Shown in pieces: positions 63,832-64,000 of a DNA stretch of 64,000 nt. The number at the start of each line of letters is the position of its first letter. Within the stretch, counting starts at the first letter, position 1. This DNA is from Eubacteriales bacterium (GTDB taxonomy: Bacteria; Bacillota; Clostridia; Lachnospirales; Lachnospiraceae): positions 97,191 through 161,190 of the forward strand of contig JAUNJF010000003.1 in assembly GCA_030533405.1 (NCBI GenBank). Reading direction: 5' to 3'. Below the pieces are notes generated by a model, which was not told the DNA's origin, made no database searches, and saw only the letters and a list, made by a program, of their open reading frames with translations. Position numbers and translations under genes: made by a program.

Positions 63832-64000
63832 TTACATCTCCTCAAGACTTTCAATCTTCTTAAGAGCTTCCATATAAGCCAAGAGTCTCTTCTGCTGTTC
63901 TTCTTTAAGTCCATGATAATCTTCAACTATTCGAATATCCTGAGGTGTAAATCTACTCTCTGGCATTGCAGTAGCAATCTCATCCTCATCTTCTATTCCC
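63832..64000 (-). CDS. Partial gene, C-terminal end only
   Basis: The last 55 codons of a gene that starts outside the window. It reads ...AMPESRFTPQDIRIVEDYHGLKEEQQKRLLAYMEALKKIESLEEM and stops with TAA at 63832. The TPQDIRIVEDYHGL and LLAYMEAL pieces look like the helical C-terminal part of XRE-type regulators; that is only a guess. It may be the regulator of the recombinase-nuclease element. Confidence 0.6.
   Translation of the reverse strand, partial: GIEDEDEIATAMPESRFTPQDIRIVEDYHGLKEEQQKRLLAYMEALKKIESLEEM

Overview
The window looks like chromosome from a low-GC, strictly anaerobic, motile Firmicute, most likely a gut Lachnospiraceae (Roseburia/Eubacterium-like). This is inferred from the AT-rich DNA, GGAGG ribosome sites, NarL/DesK two-component genes, diguanylate cyclases, a chemoreceptor, Fe-S aldo/keto reductases, and FliD-like proteins behind a sigma-28-like promoter. 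Almost every gene lies on the minus strand; only pdxS and pdxT are read on the plus strand.

Region by region: (1) 0.2-8.4 kb holds an aminotransferase, a stand-alone dehydratase-activase-like protein, a TIM-barrel protein, ribE-ribBA under an FMN riboswitch, an AEC transporter and a DnaQ-like exonuclease. (2) 8.4-14.6 kb holds a Zn-ribbon membrane protein and a MacB-type ABC exporter next to a LuxR-type response regulator and its kinase. (3) 14.6-26.1 kb holds a methyltransferase, an aldo/keto reductase, a broken MATE gene, a prepilin, a glycerol-1-phosphate dehydrogenase-like protein, an Lgt-like protein, two GGDEF proteins, a chemoreceptor and a CE2-like esterase. (4) 26.2-44.5 kb is a large sulfur/cysteine regulon with an embedded nitrogenase-like system. 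(5) 44.6-47.7 kb holds flagellum-associated hypotheticals. (6) 47.7-54 kb holds a thioesterase, a P-loop protein, an ABC-F ATPase with a leader-peptide/attenuator, a MalY-type enzyme, a DUF3737 protein and an aldo/keto reductase. (7) 54-58 kb is a decayed stretch with frameshifted or truncated genes and a small repeat array. (8) 58-61 kb is pdxR divergent from pdxST (PLP synthesis). (9) 61-64 kb is a large serine recombinase overlapping a YhcG-type nuclease gene, then the end of another gene.

The exciting part is 26.2-44.5 kb. In transcription order it has cysE, metB/C-type, malY-type, an SGNH hydrolase, a LysR regulator, rhodanese-ThiF, cysK, yezD, a tRNA-Cys-like element, nifB, a NifX-like gene, nifH, a second cysK-like gene, nifD-like, nifK-like, a Cys-rich NifX-like gene, an IscR-like Rrf2 regulator, an SDR, a LanC-like gene and a third cysK. 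NifH, NifB and the P-cluster and cofactor ligands of the DK pair are intact. The nitrogenase residues Arg96, Gln191 and His195 are replaced, and nifE, nifN and nifV are absent from the window. I infer a NifB-cofactor reductase that is not a nitrogenase. It probably releases a thiol or sulfide from an organic sulfur compound, in the manner of methylthio-alkane reductase, and feeds it to the neighbouring O-acetylserine sulfhydrylase-type enzymes. A 70-nt tRNA-Cys-like structure (anticodon GCA) lies in the nifB leader, directly after a terminator-like hairpin. A short leader motif is shared between nifB and the internal cysK-like gene. pdxST at 59-61 kb supplies the PLP that many of these enzymes need.
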